Positions 52,236 to 62,169 of a stretch of DNA of 64,000 bases are shown here, one piece after another. The stretch is taken from contig PERI01000001.1 of the NCBI GenBank assembly GCA_002928515.1, positions 434,001 through 498,000 of the forward strand, read 5' to 3'. The notes under the pieces were generated by a model. It did not search any database. It saw only the letters and a list, made by a program, of their open reading frames with translations, and was not told where the DNA came from. A program made the translations under genes and the position numbers. The stretch's first letter is position 1. Each line of letters begins with the position of its first letter. The stretch comes from Hyphomicrobium sp. GTDB lineage: Bacteria; Pseudomonadota; Alphaproteobacteria; Rhizobiales; Hyphomicrobiaceae.

Positions 52236-52456
52236 TCTATGTCACCCGTTGGTTTCATTAGTCCCGATATAGGGTCGTGGGGACAACTGTCTGTGTTACT
52301 TAACATCGTGTGCCGACAATCGTTTCATAACGAAAGCTCCACGGTCGATCCGTCGATAAATGACCTTGATCATGTGCGGCGGATTGGTCGATCCGCTGGT
52401 ACAAGGTATGTTCGTGCATTATTCAGGCTGCGTCCGTTGCCAAAGAGCTTATCACC

Positions 52457-53116
52457 ATGATGTCAGAACACACGAGCAGATCGCCCCTCAAGGCTGCCAT
52501 AATTACCGTCACCCCCTTTCAGCAAAATTGTACTTTGATATGGGACGAGGCGACGAAAGTCGGCGCGGTTGTTGATCCTGGCGGCGATCTAGACCGGATT
52601 GAGGCAGCGATCAGCGAAACCGGCATTACCATCGAGAAAATTCTTCTCACACATGGACATATCGATCATGCCGGTGGAGCGGATGAATTACGCGACCTAT
52701 TGAGGGTCAAAATCGAAGGTCCGCATCGTGCGGATGCCATACTGCTCGATGGACTCGAAAGGCAGGGGCTTGAGTATGGTATCGAGGATGCCAGAAACGT
52801 TAAGCCGGATCGCTGGTTGGACGATGGCGACGAGGTTACGGTCGCGGGTCACATCTTCGCGGTCTTTCATTGTCCCGGTCATTCGCCAGGTTCCGTGGTG
52901 CTGTTCAATCGAGCGCAAAAATTTGCGCTGGTTGGCGACGTGCTTTTTAAAGGCTCGATTGGAAGAACGGATTTTCCATACGGCGACCATGAAGCCTTGA
53001 TCAACGCTATCAAGACTAAGCTCTTACCGCTGGGCGATGACATCGCATTCATTTGCGGTCATGGGCCGACCGGAAAATTTGGCGACGAACGAAAGACCAA
53101 TCCGTTTTTGGTTTAG
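52457..53116 (+). CDS. MBL-fold metallo-hydrolase (glyoxalase II-like)
   Basis: 219 residues. The metal motif is LLTHGHIDHAGGADEL (His-x-His-x-Asp-His), with further ligands in FHCPGHSPGSVVL, ALVGDVLFKGSIGRTDFPYGDH and FICGHGPTGKFGDE. The short length without the C-terminal helical domain resembles the YcbL/GloB2 type rather than classical GloB. It may hydrolyse S-lactoylglutathione or a related thioester. It sits alone, divergent from the RND operon. Confidence 0.88.
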   Translation: MMSEHTSRSPLKAAIITVTPFQQNCTLIWDEATKVGAVVDPGGDLDRIEAAISETGITIEKILLTHGHIDHAGGADELRDLLRVKIEGPHRADAILLDGLERQGLEYGIEDARNVKPDRWLDDGDEVTVAGHIFAVFHCPGHSPGSVVLFNRAQKFALVGDVLFKGSIGRTDFPYGDHEALINAIKTKLLPLGDDIAFICGHGPTGKFGDERKTNPFLV

Positions 53117-53172
53117 CTGAGCTGATCAAACATCGCGTTGATCGGTTTATTTAACTTCGACGTGTATCGCTT

Positions 53173-53550
53173 TCAGCGCGGATAGGTGATATCCAAGCAG
53201 CCAAACACGCCGCACTCGTTCAACAGTGTGCCGCGGCCGATGAGTTCGTCTTGGTTTTCGTTGAGATCAACAGTTTCAACGCGCAATGTTTCTTCGCAAC
53301 TTCTGCGACAGCTGACCCATGTGCCACCCGGCAATCGCACTTCCCAACCATATTTTGCCGCTCGTACCGGCCCTGAAATGCTGCCGTTCAAATACCGGCT
53401 GTGCGCTACAATTACAGCGCCGTCTTCATAGGAATAGCTGCGGCGCTGAAAAGCATCGGCATCGTTGGATGCTATTAATCCACTCGCCATCGACGTAGTG
53501 GTCGCGAGCATAGCAACGCTGACAAGTCGTAGTGGAGTGGTTAGCCGCAT
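53173..53550 (-). CDS. Conserved secreted protein of unknown function
   Basis: 125 residues with a cleavable signal peptide (MRLTTPLRLVSVAMLATTTSMASG, then ASNDADA). The mature part has SYEDGAVIVAHSRYLNG, KYGWEVRLPGGTWVSCRRSCEETLRVETVD and NECGVFGCLDI, with four Cys that could form two disulfides. No known domain is recognised. A Shine-Dalgarno GGGAGA precedes the ATG. It follows the MBL gene in the opposite direction. Confidence 0.7.
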   Translation of the reverse strand: MRLTTPLRLVSVAMLATTTSMASGLIASNDADAFQRRSYSYEDGAVIVAHSRYLNGSISGPVRAAKYGWEVRLPGGTWVSCRRSCEETLRVETVDLNENQDELIGRGTLLNECGVFGCLDITYPR

Positions 53551-53617
53551 TCTTCAAATCTCCCTATGCGCATTGGCGAGGCGTCATACCGTCGTCGGCA
53601 GAATTTATGTCACGCTG

Positions 53618-54130
53618 CTAGCGCGACATTGAAATATTGATGCCTTTCAACGTCGGGCCGCCGGTCGAAACAGAAACTTGGTGGCCACCACCGCCCATAG
53701 CCACGGACATGGATCCTTGAATGCCGCCACTGATATTCAGGTTCATTTTGTTGGAAGTCGCTTTGCCGGAAACAGTGCCAGATTGATTATAGGTACGTTC
53801 TTCCCAGGAACCGGTTACGGTACCATTGGCATAAGTCAGATTTGCGCGGAGTTCGACTTTGGCCGATGCGTTGGCGCAGCGAATAGATAGCCCAAGATTG
53901 GTGCCGCCTGCTCCATTTGTATAATAGCCCTTGCAGCGGAGGCTTTCTGTCTTACCGCCATCAAACTTGGCGGTGCCTGAGCCATTCCATGTCCCCGCAA
54001 GCGAGTTGAAAGGATTATCGGCAGCACCGGAGTTTGATGCAGACAGTGTACTTAGCGCCACTGCAAGATAAGCAAATGTTCGCTTCAGACGGCCTAAGAA
54101 AAAGCGAGATTTCATACCAGTGCGCACCAC
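53618..54130 (-). CDS. Secreted glycine/serine-rich beta-strand protein (paralogue 1)
   Basis: About 170 residues from a GTG at 54130 with GGAGG upstream; an ATG at 54115 is an alternative and the open frame extends to 54292. The signal peptide (RTFAYLAVALSTLSASNSGAA) is followed by FNSLAGTWNGSGTAKFDGGK, ESLRCKGYYTNG and LGLSIRCANASAKVELRANL. The two Cys may form a disulfide. It is clearly homologous over its length to the protein encoded directly upstream (54348-54893). The function is unknown; a small extracytoplasmic barrel-like fold is a guess. Confidence 0.75.
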   Translation of the reverse strand: MVRTGMKSRFFLGRLKRTFAYLAVALSTLSASNSGAADNPFNSLAGTWNGSGTAKFDGGKTESLRCKGYYTNGAGGTNLGLSIRCANASAKVELRANLTYANGTVTGSWEERTYNQSGTVSGKATSNKMNLNISGGIQGSMSVAMGGGGHQVSVSTGGPTLKGINISMSR

Positions 54131-54347
54131 AACATTCCTCCCTGGCCGGGTGTCCGAACCAACATACATTATCGTCTGATAGCCGACATTTGGCGAGATC
54201 AAGAGACGGAAAAAGTGTGTCATTCCAGCTACACTCGCTGACCTGCCCGACAGTTGCTTAGGCTTACTCCGCACAAGGGCGAACCAGAACATTTTTGGTC
54301 AGTGACAACCTCACGCAATCTAGTCCCAGATATAAAATTCTGCCGCC

Positions 54348-54893
54348 TTAACGCCGACCCATATTGACGGTCACGCCTGTCAGCGACGTGCCTTGGGATG
54401 TGATTGAGAAATTGTGACGGTTGCCTGACACGCTCAAAGTCAAAAAGCCAGTCGTACTCCCGCTGATGCGTAGTCGCACGCTCGATCCCGTCGATGAGCC
54501 ATTGGCGGAACCGCTCAGGCCGAATGAGTTCTCTGCCCAATTGCCAGACACTTTATTGCCGTTCGCGGCCAAGCTTCCGGTCAAATTAATATTGGCAGAC
54601 GAACTCGCACATTTGACGTTAAGAGACAAATTCTGACTGCTGCCAGAATAGCGAGCCGAGCAGCGCAGTTTTTCAGATTGTCCGCCGGTGAAGCGGGCAC
54701 TGCCGCTCCCGGACCAGTTACCTTTCAGTGCCTTGAAAGCGTCGGCCGAATAAGCAGGTTGTGGCAAGAGCAATACCGCGCCCATTGCCAGCAAAGATAG
54801 TTTTGCCACCACCCGCGTATTGCTTGGTGTCCCCTCAGTCTTGATTTGGGGTGCCGTTCTCAAGGCAATATGGCGGGGGGCGTTCGGTGTCAT
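54348..54893 (-). CDS. Secreted serine/glycine-rich beta-strand protein (paralogue 2)
   Basis: 181 residues; the ATG at 54893 has an excellent CAGGAG Shine-Dalgarno. The long N-region precedes a signal segment (VVAKLSLLAMGAVLLLPQPAYSADA). The mature sequence FKALKGNWSGSGSARFTGG, EKLRCSARYSGSSQNLSLNVKC and ANGNKVSGNWAENSFGLSG aligns with the neighbour at 53618-54130 in both layout and two-Cys spacing. The pair is a tandem duplication. No function is known to me. Confidence 0.78.
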   Translation of the reverse strand: MTPNAPRHIALRTAPQIKTEGTPSNTRVVAKLSLLAMGAVLLLPQPAYSADAFKALKGNWSGSGSARFTGGQSEKLRCSARYSGSSQNLSLNVKCASSSANINLTGSLAANGNKVSGNWAENSFGLSGSANGSSTGSSVRLRISGSTTGFLTLSVSGNRHNFSITSQGTSLTGVTVNMGRR

Positions 54894-55209
54894 GAAAAAC
54901 TCCTGTCTATAAAAGACGACGCATCAAAGCTGGCATTCTGAAAGCGACTCTCTGCGCGCTGAGTAAAGGATGGGAGACTCTGTGCCCCAGTGCAAGACGA
55001 GACGCGCGAATTATTCTTATTGTCCCAGCTCATATACGAGCGTTGACAGCGATAAGTTTCCGGCCTGCGACGGTTCGTACACACGTGCTCTGGGCCAGCA
55101 AAAGCTGGCATCACGCGACATATGACAGTTGCCATTGGACCTATTGAGCGCGCCACAGTGTATCAGGTAGCGCAGACCGAGTTTGGGTCGTTTGTCATAT
55201 TTTTGAGGG
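54894..55209. other. Intergenic region without recognised features
   Basis: 316 bases between the tandem secreted-protein genes and the broken phosphatase gene. An 88-codon minus-strand frame in it has no coding signature. Only the Shine-Dalgarno of the gene at 54893 is clear. Confidence 0.4.
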
Positions 55210-55980
55210 TTAAAAGGGTTCTATAATTTGTGACACGCTGGGCGGCATTCCCCGGCGAAAATCGAGATCGACGATCAGATCAAAAACATCGTCGCGCCAT
55301 GGATCGGGGTAGGTACCAGGCGGAGCGCCCAAAGCCTTGGCAATTCCGGATAGTTTCCCGTGATGCCAGCACACAATGACGAGTGCGCCGCGATATTCTG
55401 CGTCTGACATCAGATGATATACAAGGTCGCCGAACTGTTTATCTTCGACGTCAAACTTGACGGGCTTGCCGATCGCGGCAGCGAGTGGTTACATGGTTTC
55501 TATCGAACGGATGGAGCGCTTAGATCGCGCGGCAGCAAAAATGTAATCCGGTATGCCGAAAGTTTCAGGAATGTACGTCGCTAATTTTTTTGCGCGCTTA
55601 TCTCCCTGCTTCGATAAATGGATATCGTCAGGATCGCCGGTCTTTTCTGCATGACGCATGAGCAAGATGCGCCGCGGGCCGGTCCATAGTTGTCCATCGG
55701 CCATAGGCACGCACGATGACGAGCTGAATATTCGCCTGATGAGTGCTGTCGCTGCAAACACTACCAACAACCCGACAATGGTGAGTATGGCTGCATTCAT
55801 CATTTGATTTAGGCGCGCGACATTGAAAGCCGCGCGCGTGTCTGCGTCGTTAGCGCTGATATCCACTGGAAGGTGCGGCCAACCTTGCCACGTTCGCCAT
55901 GCAATGAAAGCCATCCATGCTGCAGCACATAGCAGTGCGAGTGGTTTGAGCCATGGCAGGTCAGACTTGTTCGATGTCAA
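55210..55980 (-). pseudogene. Membrane-anchored histidine phosphatase family gene interrupted by an in-frame stop
   Basis: The frame encodes 256 codons with one internal TAA (55491-55489). The first part has two membrane helices (about residues 12-30 and 62-84) and the phosphohistidine motif RILLMRHAEKTGDPDD; it ends IRSIETM-stop. Reading on in the same frame gives PLAAAIGKPVKFDVED, GALVIVCWHHGKLSGIAKAL with the second catalytic His, and DFRRGMPPSVSQIIEPF, the expected rest of the domain. A single change of a Gln codon (CAA) to TAA would explain it. The downstream ATG (MSDAEYRG) could only give a fragment without the catalytic His. It is probably inactive unless the stop is read through. Confidence 0.85.
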
Positions 55981-56017
55981 AACAAAGCCTTTCGCAGCGG
56001 CTGGTTATGCTTGTGAT

Positions 56018-56497
56018 CTAGCTGACGGATGGAAGTGGCCGCGATCGCCCTTCGGAGTCGAGTGCCACGAATGTAAATACGCCGCGCGTTACGCATGTTT
56101 GGCCCTCGCCGTCGCGCGGTCGGCGCCACGCTTGCACGTCAAACGTCATCGATGATCGGCCAACTTTGATCAAGTGCGCCCATACCGTCACTTCGTCGCC
56201 GACCTTGACGGGGGACAAGAAGGTCATCGCTTCGACGGCAACTGTTGCGCAACGTCCCTTGCAATAGCGCGATGCTGCGTTGCCAGCGGCCAAGTCCATT
56301 TGCGACATGATCCAGCCACCGAAAATGTCGCCTGATGGATTGGTGTCTGCGGGCATGGCAATGGTACGAATAACTGGTTCGCCTTCGGGTGGTAGAGCAT
56401 CCTTATCGGGCGCGTTCTCCGCAGTCGTCACACCCTTAATGGTAGTGTCGTGCTCTGTTGTCATGCGCAGCGAATCCTGACGAACTTCAAACTTCAT
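56018..56497 (-). CDS. Acyl-CoA thioesterase, hotdog fold (YciA-like)
   Basis: About 159 residues from the ATG at 56497; a GTG at 56524 and an ATG at 56464 are also possible. The conserved core is IRTIAMPADTNPSGDIFGGWIMSQMDLAAGNAA with the catalytic Asp, followed by ATVAVEAMTFLSPVKVGDEVTVWAHLIKVGRSSM. This matches YciA-type thioesterases, which hydrolyse a range of acyl-CoAs in the cytoplasm. The gene ends just before the broken phosphatase gene. Confidence 0.88.
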   Translation of the reverse strand: MKFEVRQDSLRMTTEHDTTIKGVTTAENAPDKDALPPEGEPVIRTIAMPADTNPSGDIFGGWIMSQMDLAAGNAASRYCKGRCATVAVEAMTFLSPVKVGDEVTVWAHLIKVGRSSMTFDVQAWRRPRDGEGQTCVTRGVFTFVALDSEGRSRPLPSVS

Positions 56498-56608
56498 TTT
56501 CGAACGATTATGCGGAAGTTTCACTCCGCGTACTAGTGCACGTTGTCAAGCACTGTATAGCTATCGCGCAGCATATGGTCAGCGCATCTTGGATGTTACT
56601 TTCGGCAC

Positions 56609-57190
56609 ATGGAGATCAAAACAGTGGCAATTTCGCAAAAGTTGGTGATGTCAGCATTTGTCATCATGGCGGATTTCACTTTCGCGTTTGCCGCCGAACC
56701 CTTGGAATTTCCGTCACGCAAATCGGGATACTGGCACATCAAAATGGTGACTGAGCAACCGCCGGGTGCGCCGCCGGTTGAAGTTCAGGCCTGTATCGAT
56801 GCGGCGACCGACAAAGACATGATGCGCGCCGGCCTGTCGATGACAAAAGATATGTGTTCCAAAAATGAAATGTCGCGTCAGGGAGACGCCATTATCATCA
56901 ATGCGACATGTCAATTCGGACCGATGACGACAACTTCGAAAGCCGTCATGACGGGCGATTTTCAATCGAGCTATATGGTCAAAGTGACGGGCGAGGTTGA
57001 TGGCATGCCCGCCATCGCAGGTGGTGGGGACGGGCCGATGAAAACCGAAATGACCCAACGCGCGACGTGGATGGGTGATGCATGCCCAGGCGGTATGAAG
57101 CCAGGAGATATGAAAATGCCGGGCGGGATCACGGTCAATACGAATGAAATGCTTAAAGGCCTGGGCGGTGTTTTAAATGATAAAAAGTAG
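56609..57190 (+). CDS. Secreted DUF3617 family protein
   Basis: 193 residues. A signal peptide (about residues 10-29, ending FAFAAEP) is followed by FPSRKSGYWHIKMVTEQPPG, VEVQACIDAATDKDM, MCSKNEMSRQGDAIIINATCQFGPMTTTSKAVMTGDF and TWMGDACPGGMKPGDM. Short signal-bearing proteins with W-x-I/V-x-M and conserved Cys in this order are DUF3617 members. Their function is unknown. It is transcribed away from the thioesterase gene. Confidence 0.82.
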   Translation: MEIKTVAISQKLVMSAFVIMADFTFAFAAEPLEFPSRKSGYWHIKMVTEQPPGAPPVEVQACIDAATDKDMMRAGLSMTKDMCSKNEMSRQGDAIIINATCQFGPMTTTSKAVMTGDFQSSYMVKVTGEVDGMPAIAGGGDGPMKTEMTQRATWMGDACPGGMKPGDMKMPGGITVNTNEMLKGLGGVLNDKK

Positions 57191-57353
57191 CCCTTAACGA
57201 GCGACAGCGATTAGGCCAGACTTTCTGCTAACCGGTTCTCATCGCCAGTTTGAAGCAGTTATTTCTCTGCAAAAGTGACCCATACTTGACTATGTGAGAG
57301 AACTACGAGACAGGTCCGGCATATAGTACGAAAATATCCTATGGGGGTTCACT

Positions 57354-57767
57354 ATGGCAGCTAAATCGTCGGGAGCGGTCTCCGCTAGTCTCATCATTCT
57401 GATCTTGGTCGCCGCTGCAATCGGCACGATCGTTGCGCTTGGATTGCAAGATACTGGCTTGGGATCGCGCACAATCGCATTGATCGCAGGATTTTTGGCG
57501 ACGCTGGTTGCTAGCGTTGCGCGATATAAGATCGTTTTTCTCGGGGCTGGTAAAGGCTCGGATGAATCGCGCGTGCCTGCTCTTATCTTGATTTATGCCG
57601 CTATCGCTTCCATCGCCGGAAGTTTAGCTGCACACGACCTTTATGGTGTGATCGCAGATACGTCTTCGACTGTATTCTTGGGCTCACTCGCTGGAATGTT
57701 GTCAGCGGTTCTAATGGCTATGTTGATGGTGACTTATCACACCAACTCGAATGCATCGAATATGTAA
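57354..57767 (+). CDS. Small integral membrane protein of unknown function
   Basis: 137 residues with about four hydrophobic segments (residues about 11-30, 39-56, 76-96 and 106-127) and no charged residues in the helices except near the loops. A GGGGG Shine-Dalgarno precedes the ATG. No family is recognised. A strong terminator follows the gene. Confidence 0.7.
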   Translation: MAAKSSGAVSASLIILILVAAAIGTIVALGLQDTGLGSRTIALIAGFLATLVASVARYKIVFLGAGKGSDESRVPALILIYAAIASIAGSLAAHDLYGVIADTSSTVFLGSLAGMLSAVLMAMLMVTYHTNSNASNM

Positions 57768-57793
57768 GAATTATCCAAATCGCTCGTGAGAAT

Positions 57794-57827
57794 AACGCGG
57801 TCGCTGATTGTAGCGACCGCGTTTTTT
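57794..57827. terminator. Strong intrinsic terminator, probably bidirectional
   Basis: A perfect 12-bp stem AACGCGGTCGCT / AGCGACCGCGTT around a 6-base loop (GATTGT), with a run of Ts on the plus strand. It separates the convergent membrane-protein gene and the PfpI-type gene. Confidence 0.95.
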
Positions 57828-57837
57828 ATTTCTCATG

Positions 57838-58416
57838 TTAAGCGGCAAGGACTGCGCGCTCGTGTTTGCCCTCTTCAATTTCCTCAATGATCTTGGCAAC
57901 GAAGGCATCTAGATCTTCGGGTTTACGACTTGTCACGATTCCCTGGTCAGCGACGACGGCTTCATCGACCCAATTTGCACCAGCGTTGACCATGTCGGTT
58001 TTGATCGACGAGTATGACGTTGCCTTTCGTCCGCGCACAGCGTTGGCTTCAATGAGCAACCACGGCGCATGGCAGATAGCAGCTACAGTTTTTCCCTCTG
58101 CGAGAAACGATTTGATCAGTTCCATCGCGGCTTCGTTGCCGCGCAGACTATCGGGGTTCATTTGTCCGCCGGGCAGAACAAGCGCGTCATAGAAAGATGG
58201 AGATACGTCAGAAAGTTCGGCATCGACGGGAACATCTGCGCCCCAATCGTTATCTTTCCATCCTGTAATTGCGTCTTTGAATTTGCGCTCCTTAGGTGCT
58301 GTGACGTGAACCAACTGGGCAACGCTCCGCAGCTTATTTAAAGGGACTTCCAATTCGGATTGTTCAAAGCCGTCGGTCGCAAGTATGAGAATTTTTGCGT
58401 TTTTGATTTTGGGCAC
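57838..58416 (-). CDS. DJ-1/PfpI family protein (type 1 glutamine-amidotransferase-like)
   Basis: 192 residues from the GTG at 58416, chosen for the strong AAGGAG upstream; the open frame starts at 58434. KILILATDGFEQSELEVPLNKL, DALVLPGGQMNPDSLRGN, and the nucleophile elbow AAICHAPWLLIEANAVRGRKAT with its Cys are typical of PfpI-type proteins (protease- or deglycase-like). The physiological substrate is not established for most members. Confidence 0.9.
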   Translation of the reverse strand: MPKIKNAKILILATDGFEQSELEVPLNKLRSVAQLVHVTAPKERKFKDAITGWKDNDWGADVPVDAELSDVSPSFYDALVLPGGQMNPDSLRGNEAAMELIKSFLAEGKTVAAICHAPWLLIEANAVRGRKATSYSSIKTDMVNAGANWVDEAVVADQGIVTSRKPEDLDAFVAKIIEEIEEGKHERAVLAA

Positions 58417-58491
58417 AAGTGTTCTCCTTAGCAAATTCAGCTATTTGGAAAACGTGCGGTCTTCTCAATGGTTCCTTATGTGCGATGTGCG

Positions 58492-61353
58492 CTAGCGCCC
58501 CGGTCTGCCAGTTTTCTTAGGCCTGCCGCGACGCCCCTTGCTTTCGGCTGGGTCATCAATCTCGATAGTCCGTGCGGGCATCGTAGGTTTGGTTGGCAAC
58601 GGACCGCTGGCTTTTTTCACAGGTAATGATGCGTGTGGTCCCATTTCATCCAGAGTTGGCTTGTGCGGCCCGGCAATTTTCTCGCCGAACGCGCCAGCTT
58701 TGGTTCGTGCATCGACGTTCTGAATGCGCGCCGCTGGAACAGGACGATCTGTGCCGGGACCCATGTCGTCGAGTGACGGTTTTTTAATTCGCGAGGTTGA
58801 TTGCGCGTGGGACGGTTGGACCGGTTCATATTTGGTCTTGATGCGGGAAGATGGCGGAAGGTTTGCTGATTTCCCATACTTACGTTCGCCTTTGAATGCG
58901 CCGGCACGTTCCTCTACGTCCGATTGGCGCGCGAGCGGGTCGTCGGCGACGGCCAATTCTGTTTCGCGTAGGCGTTTGATTTCATCCCGCAGGCGTGCTG
59001 CCGTTTCAAATTCGAGATCGGCGGCTGCATTCTTCATGCGCCGTTCCATGTCTTCGATGACTTTTGCGAGATTATGTCCAACGACGGGTGCGTCGTTTGC
59101 CGATAATCCGGCGTCGATGGTAACGCGATCCTGTTCGTACACCGATTGCATCACGTCATGGATATTGCGCTTGATACTTTCCGGTGTGATGCCGTTCGCT
59201 TCGTTCCATGCCACTTGCTTCTCGCGGCGGCGGTTGGTTTCAGCGATGGCGCGCTCCATCGAGCCGGTCATTTTGTCGGCGTAGAGGATGACTTTGCCAT
59301 CGACGTTACGCGCTGCGCGGCCAATTGTTTGGACGAGTGAGGTTTCCGAGCGCAGAAATCCTTCTTTGTCTGCGTCGAGAATGGCAACCAGTGCGCATTC
59401 TGGAATGTCGAGTCCTTCGCGCAGCAAGTTAATGCCGATCAAGACATCGAACGCGCCGAGCCTAAGGTCACGGATAATTTCGATGCGTTCGAGCGTTTCG
59501 ATATCCGAGTGCATGTAGCGCACACGAATTCCGCTTTCGTGCATATATTCGGTCAGGTCTTCGGCCATGCGCTTGGTGAGCACTGTAACGAGTGTGCGAT
59601 AGCCCTGCTTTGCGACTTGGCGCACTTCATCGAGTAGATCATCGACCTGAGATTTTGCCGAGCGGATTTCTACGACCGGGTCGATCAAGCCGGTTGGGCG
59701 AATGACCTGCTCGGCGAATGCGCCGCCAGTTTGTTCCAGTTCCCATGAGGACGGCGTTGCGGAGACGAACAGCGATTGTGGGCGCATCGCGTCCCATTCC
59801 TCAAAGCGCAGCGGGCGATTGTCCATGCACGAGGGGAGGCGAAATCCATACTCGGCCAAGGTCGCCTTGCGCCGGTAGTCGCCGCGGAACATGCCGCCGA
59901 TTTGTGGAACGGTGACGTGGCTCTCATCGGCAAAAACGAGGGCGTTGTCGGGCAGATATTCAAACAGCGTCGGCGGTGGGTCGCCGGGATTGCGACCTGT
60001 AAGATAGCGCGAATAATTCTCGATGCCTGCGCAGGAGCCGGTCGCTTCCATCATTTCCATGTCGAAGGTGGTGCGCTGCTCAAGGCGCTGTGCTTCGAGT
60101 AACTTGCCAGCGTTATACAACTCATCCAGGCGTTGTTTGAGTTCGGTTTTAATGGCTTTGATGGCCTGCTGAAGTGTTGGCTTTGGTGTCACGTAGTGCG
60201 AGTTGGCGTAAATTTTGACAAGGGCTAGTTCATCGGTTTTGGCACCCGTCAGCGGATCGAATTCATGAATGCTTTCGATCTCATCGCCAAACAGAGAGAA
60301 GCGCCAGGCTCGGTCTTCCAAATGCGCAGGAAAAACTTCAACTGTATCGCCACGCGCGCGAAACGAACCGCGTTGGAAGTTGATGTCGTTGCGTCGATAG
60401 TGGAGCGCGACCAGGTCAGCTAACAGTTGGTCGCGCGAGAGTTTCTCGCCTTGTCGCACTGTGAACGTCATGGCCGTGTACGTTTCGACCGAGCCGATAC
60501 CGTAAATGCACGACACAGACGCAACGATGATAACGTCATCACGCTCTAACAGTGAGCGCGTCGCCGAGTGGCGCATGCGGTCGATCTGTTCATTGATCGA
60601 CGATTCTTTTTCGATGTAGGTATCGGTGCGCGGTACGTAAGCTTCAGGTTGGTAATAGTCGTAATATGAAACGAAATACTCGACTGCATTATTGGGGAAG
60701 AAGCTTTTGAATTCGCCATAGAGCTGCGCCGCGAGTGTTTTGTTCGGGGCTAAGATAAGTGCTGGGCGTTGCGTTCGCTCAATGACGTGCGCCATGGTGA
60801 AAGTTTTGCCGGACCCAGTGACGCCGAGCAGCACCTGATTTTTTTCCTGTGCGTTCACGCCTTCGACAAGCTCTTTAATCGCTTGCGGTTGGTCGCCCTT
60901 GGGCTGGTACTCCGAGACGATTTTGAAGCTGACGCCGCCTTCGCTTTTTTCCGGTCGCTCGGGACGATGCGGCACGAATTGGGGCGTGGTGCCCGCAACG
61001 ATCGGATGAGTTGCCATCAGCGGTTGGCGCGCGATCAATTCCTTGGCGCGTTCGGAGCGTTCTTCCGGCTTAGTCAAAAGAGCATTGAGTGAGTCGGTGA
61101 GTGTTTCCCCGCCCATCATGGGACGCGGTGCGCCACCGCGCAGCGCTGGTAGGGTTGGCAATCCGTGAGCGTCTTTGTGTGCGTCAAACGGTCCGGACCC
61201 AAGGGGACCGCTGGCGGTAAATGCCGATTGCGGGGCTTCGCCAAATCCAGGCGTGCCGGCCGCTGTTTCTATGGGTGGAGACGACGGCTTTCCAGATCGT
61301 CCGCGGGAGGGGCGCGGAGACTTAGACGACGGTGATTTGGGAGGGCGAGCCAT
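58492..61353 (-). CDS. uvrB: Excinuclease ABC subunit UvrB with extended N- and C-terminal tails
   Basis: 953 residues, against about 670 in E. coli. The helicase core starts near residue 143 with [20 protein letters not shown] and the Walker A motif [17 protein letters not shown]. The beta-hairpin region [25 protein letters not shown], the DEAD-type [17 protein letters not shown] and [25 protein letters not shown] follow, then the UVR domain [25 protein letters not shown]. An additional Pro/Ser/Lys-rich N-terminal region of about 140 residues and a C-terminal tail of about 130 residues, with two KPxLDxMGP repeats, are outside the core. It works in nucleotide excision repair with UvrA and UvrC. 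Confidence 0.96.
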   Translation of the reverse strand: MARPPKSPSSKSPRPSRGRSGKPSSPPIETAAGTPGFGEAPQSAFTASGPLGSGPFDAHKDAHGLPTLPALRGGAPRPMMGGETLTDSLNALLTKPEERSERAKELIARQPLMATHPIVAGTTPQFVPHRPERPEKSEGGVSFKIVSEYQPKGDQPQAIKELVEGVNAQEKNQVLLGVTGSGKTFTMAHVIERTQRPALILAPNKTLAAQLYGEFKSFFPNNAVEYFVSYYDYYQPEAYVPRTDTYIEKESSINEQIDRMRHSATRSLLERDDVIIVASVSCIYGIGSVETYTAMTFTVRQGEKLSRDQLLADLVALHYRRNDINFQRGSFRARGDTVEVFPAHLEDRAWRFSLFGDEIESIHEFDPLTGAKTDELALVKIYANSHYVTPKPTLQQAIKAIKTELKQRLDELYNAGKLLEAQRLEQRTTFDMEMMEATGSCAGIENYSRYLTGRNPGDPPPTLFEYLPDNALVFADESHVTVPQIGGMFRGDYRRKATLAEYGFRLPSCMDNRPLRFEEWDAMRPQSLFVSATPSSWELEQTGGAFAEQVIRPTGLIDPVVEIRSAKSQVDDLLDEVRQVAKQGYRTLVTVLTKRMAEDLTEYMHESGIRVRYMHSDIETLERIEIIRDLRLGAFDVLIGINLLREGLDIPECALVAILDADKEGFLRSETSLVQTIGRAARNVDGKVILYADKMTGSMERAIAETNRRREKQVAWNEANGITPESIKRNIHDVMQSVYEQDRVTIDAGLSANDAPVVGHNLAKVIEDMERRMKNAAADLEFETAARLRDEIKRLRETELAVADDPLARQSDVEERAGAFKGERKYGKSANLPPSSRIKTKYEPVQPSHAQSTSRIKKPSLDDMGPGTDRPVPAARIQNVDARTKAGAFGEKIAGPHKPTLDEMGPHASLPVKKASGPLPTKPTMPARTIEIDDPAESKGRRGRPKKTGRPGR

Positions 61354-61557
61354 GTGGGGAATATGTGCTTACAGAGCTTCAGATGGAAGTGTAGCGCGGC
61401 GAAATTTGCTCAATAAAATGGGAAAATATCAATAGTCACATTCGGAATTAGAGATTACGCAGCCGCTTTTGGTTGGTCGAAGGTCTTAGGCTTGAGTTTG
61501 TAACAGATCGATAGGCTGGCCGTAATAACTGCGACAGTATTGTTAGGGGATGCGAGC

Positions 61558-62148
61558 ATGCAAAATGTTGGGCAAGCAGCTAGGTGCTTCCGGATTTTTC
61601 TCGCCATGGCGGCGTTCAGTTTCATAGCTCCAGCTCAGTTTGCCGAAGCAGCTCAACTCCCAGTTGGCGACAAAATAATCACTCTAATTGCTAAGGACGG
61701 TAGCCGGAAAAATATCGGACGCTTAACGCTCAAGCCAGATGGCGATGCGTCAAGAATTTCAGTCGTACTCGACTCGCCAGATTTTACCGATGAATTTTTG
61801 TCGATGCGCCCATTTCGCTGCCTGTCGGGTCCTAAACGTATGTGGTGCCATCTGCCTTATCCTTATGATCTACACGGTCGGATTTCACCAACCGACCTTA
61901 TGGATCTTGAATACGCATTGATGTTTATCTGGCGCACATATGATCGGGTAAGTGCCGATGCCTGGAATGGTTTGTATTTTAAACTCGCCGTGGGCGAGGA
62001 TGGCGTGATTTCAGGTGCGCTACATGAAGCAGATTATAATTTGCTGGCATCACCACCGGCAGAAAAATATTCTCGTCCAGTTTCCTACACAGACCTCACG
62101 CCTGTGTTGTCTAGTAGTCAAGTGTGGGACAAGATTGAAATCCGCTAA
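61558..62148 (+). CDS. Secreted protein of unknown function
   Basis: 196 residues from the ATG at 61558, preceded by AGGGG; the open frame begins 18 bases earlier. The signal peptide (FLAMAAFSFIAPAQFAEAAQ) is clear. The mature part has DKIITLIAKDGSRKNIGRLTLKP, RISVVLDSPDFTDEFLSMRPFRCL, MWCHLPYPYDLHGRIS and LEYALMFIWRTYDRVSADAWNGLYFKL. No domain is recognised. It stands alone between uvrB and an alpha/beta hydrolase gene. Confidence 0.72.
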   Translation: MQNVGQAARCFRIFLAMAAFSFIAPAQFAEAAQLPVGDKIITLIAKDGSRKNIGRLTLKPDGDASRISVVLDSPDFTDEFLSMRPFRCLSGPKRMWCHLPYPYDLHGRISPTDLMDLEYALMFIWRTYDRVSADAWNGLYFKLAVGEDGVISGALHEADYNLLASPPAEKYSRPVSYTDLTPVLSSSQVWDKIEIR

Positions 62149-62169
62149 TGTCATACGTAATGCATAAAA

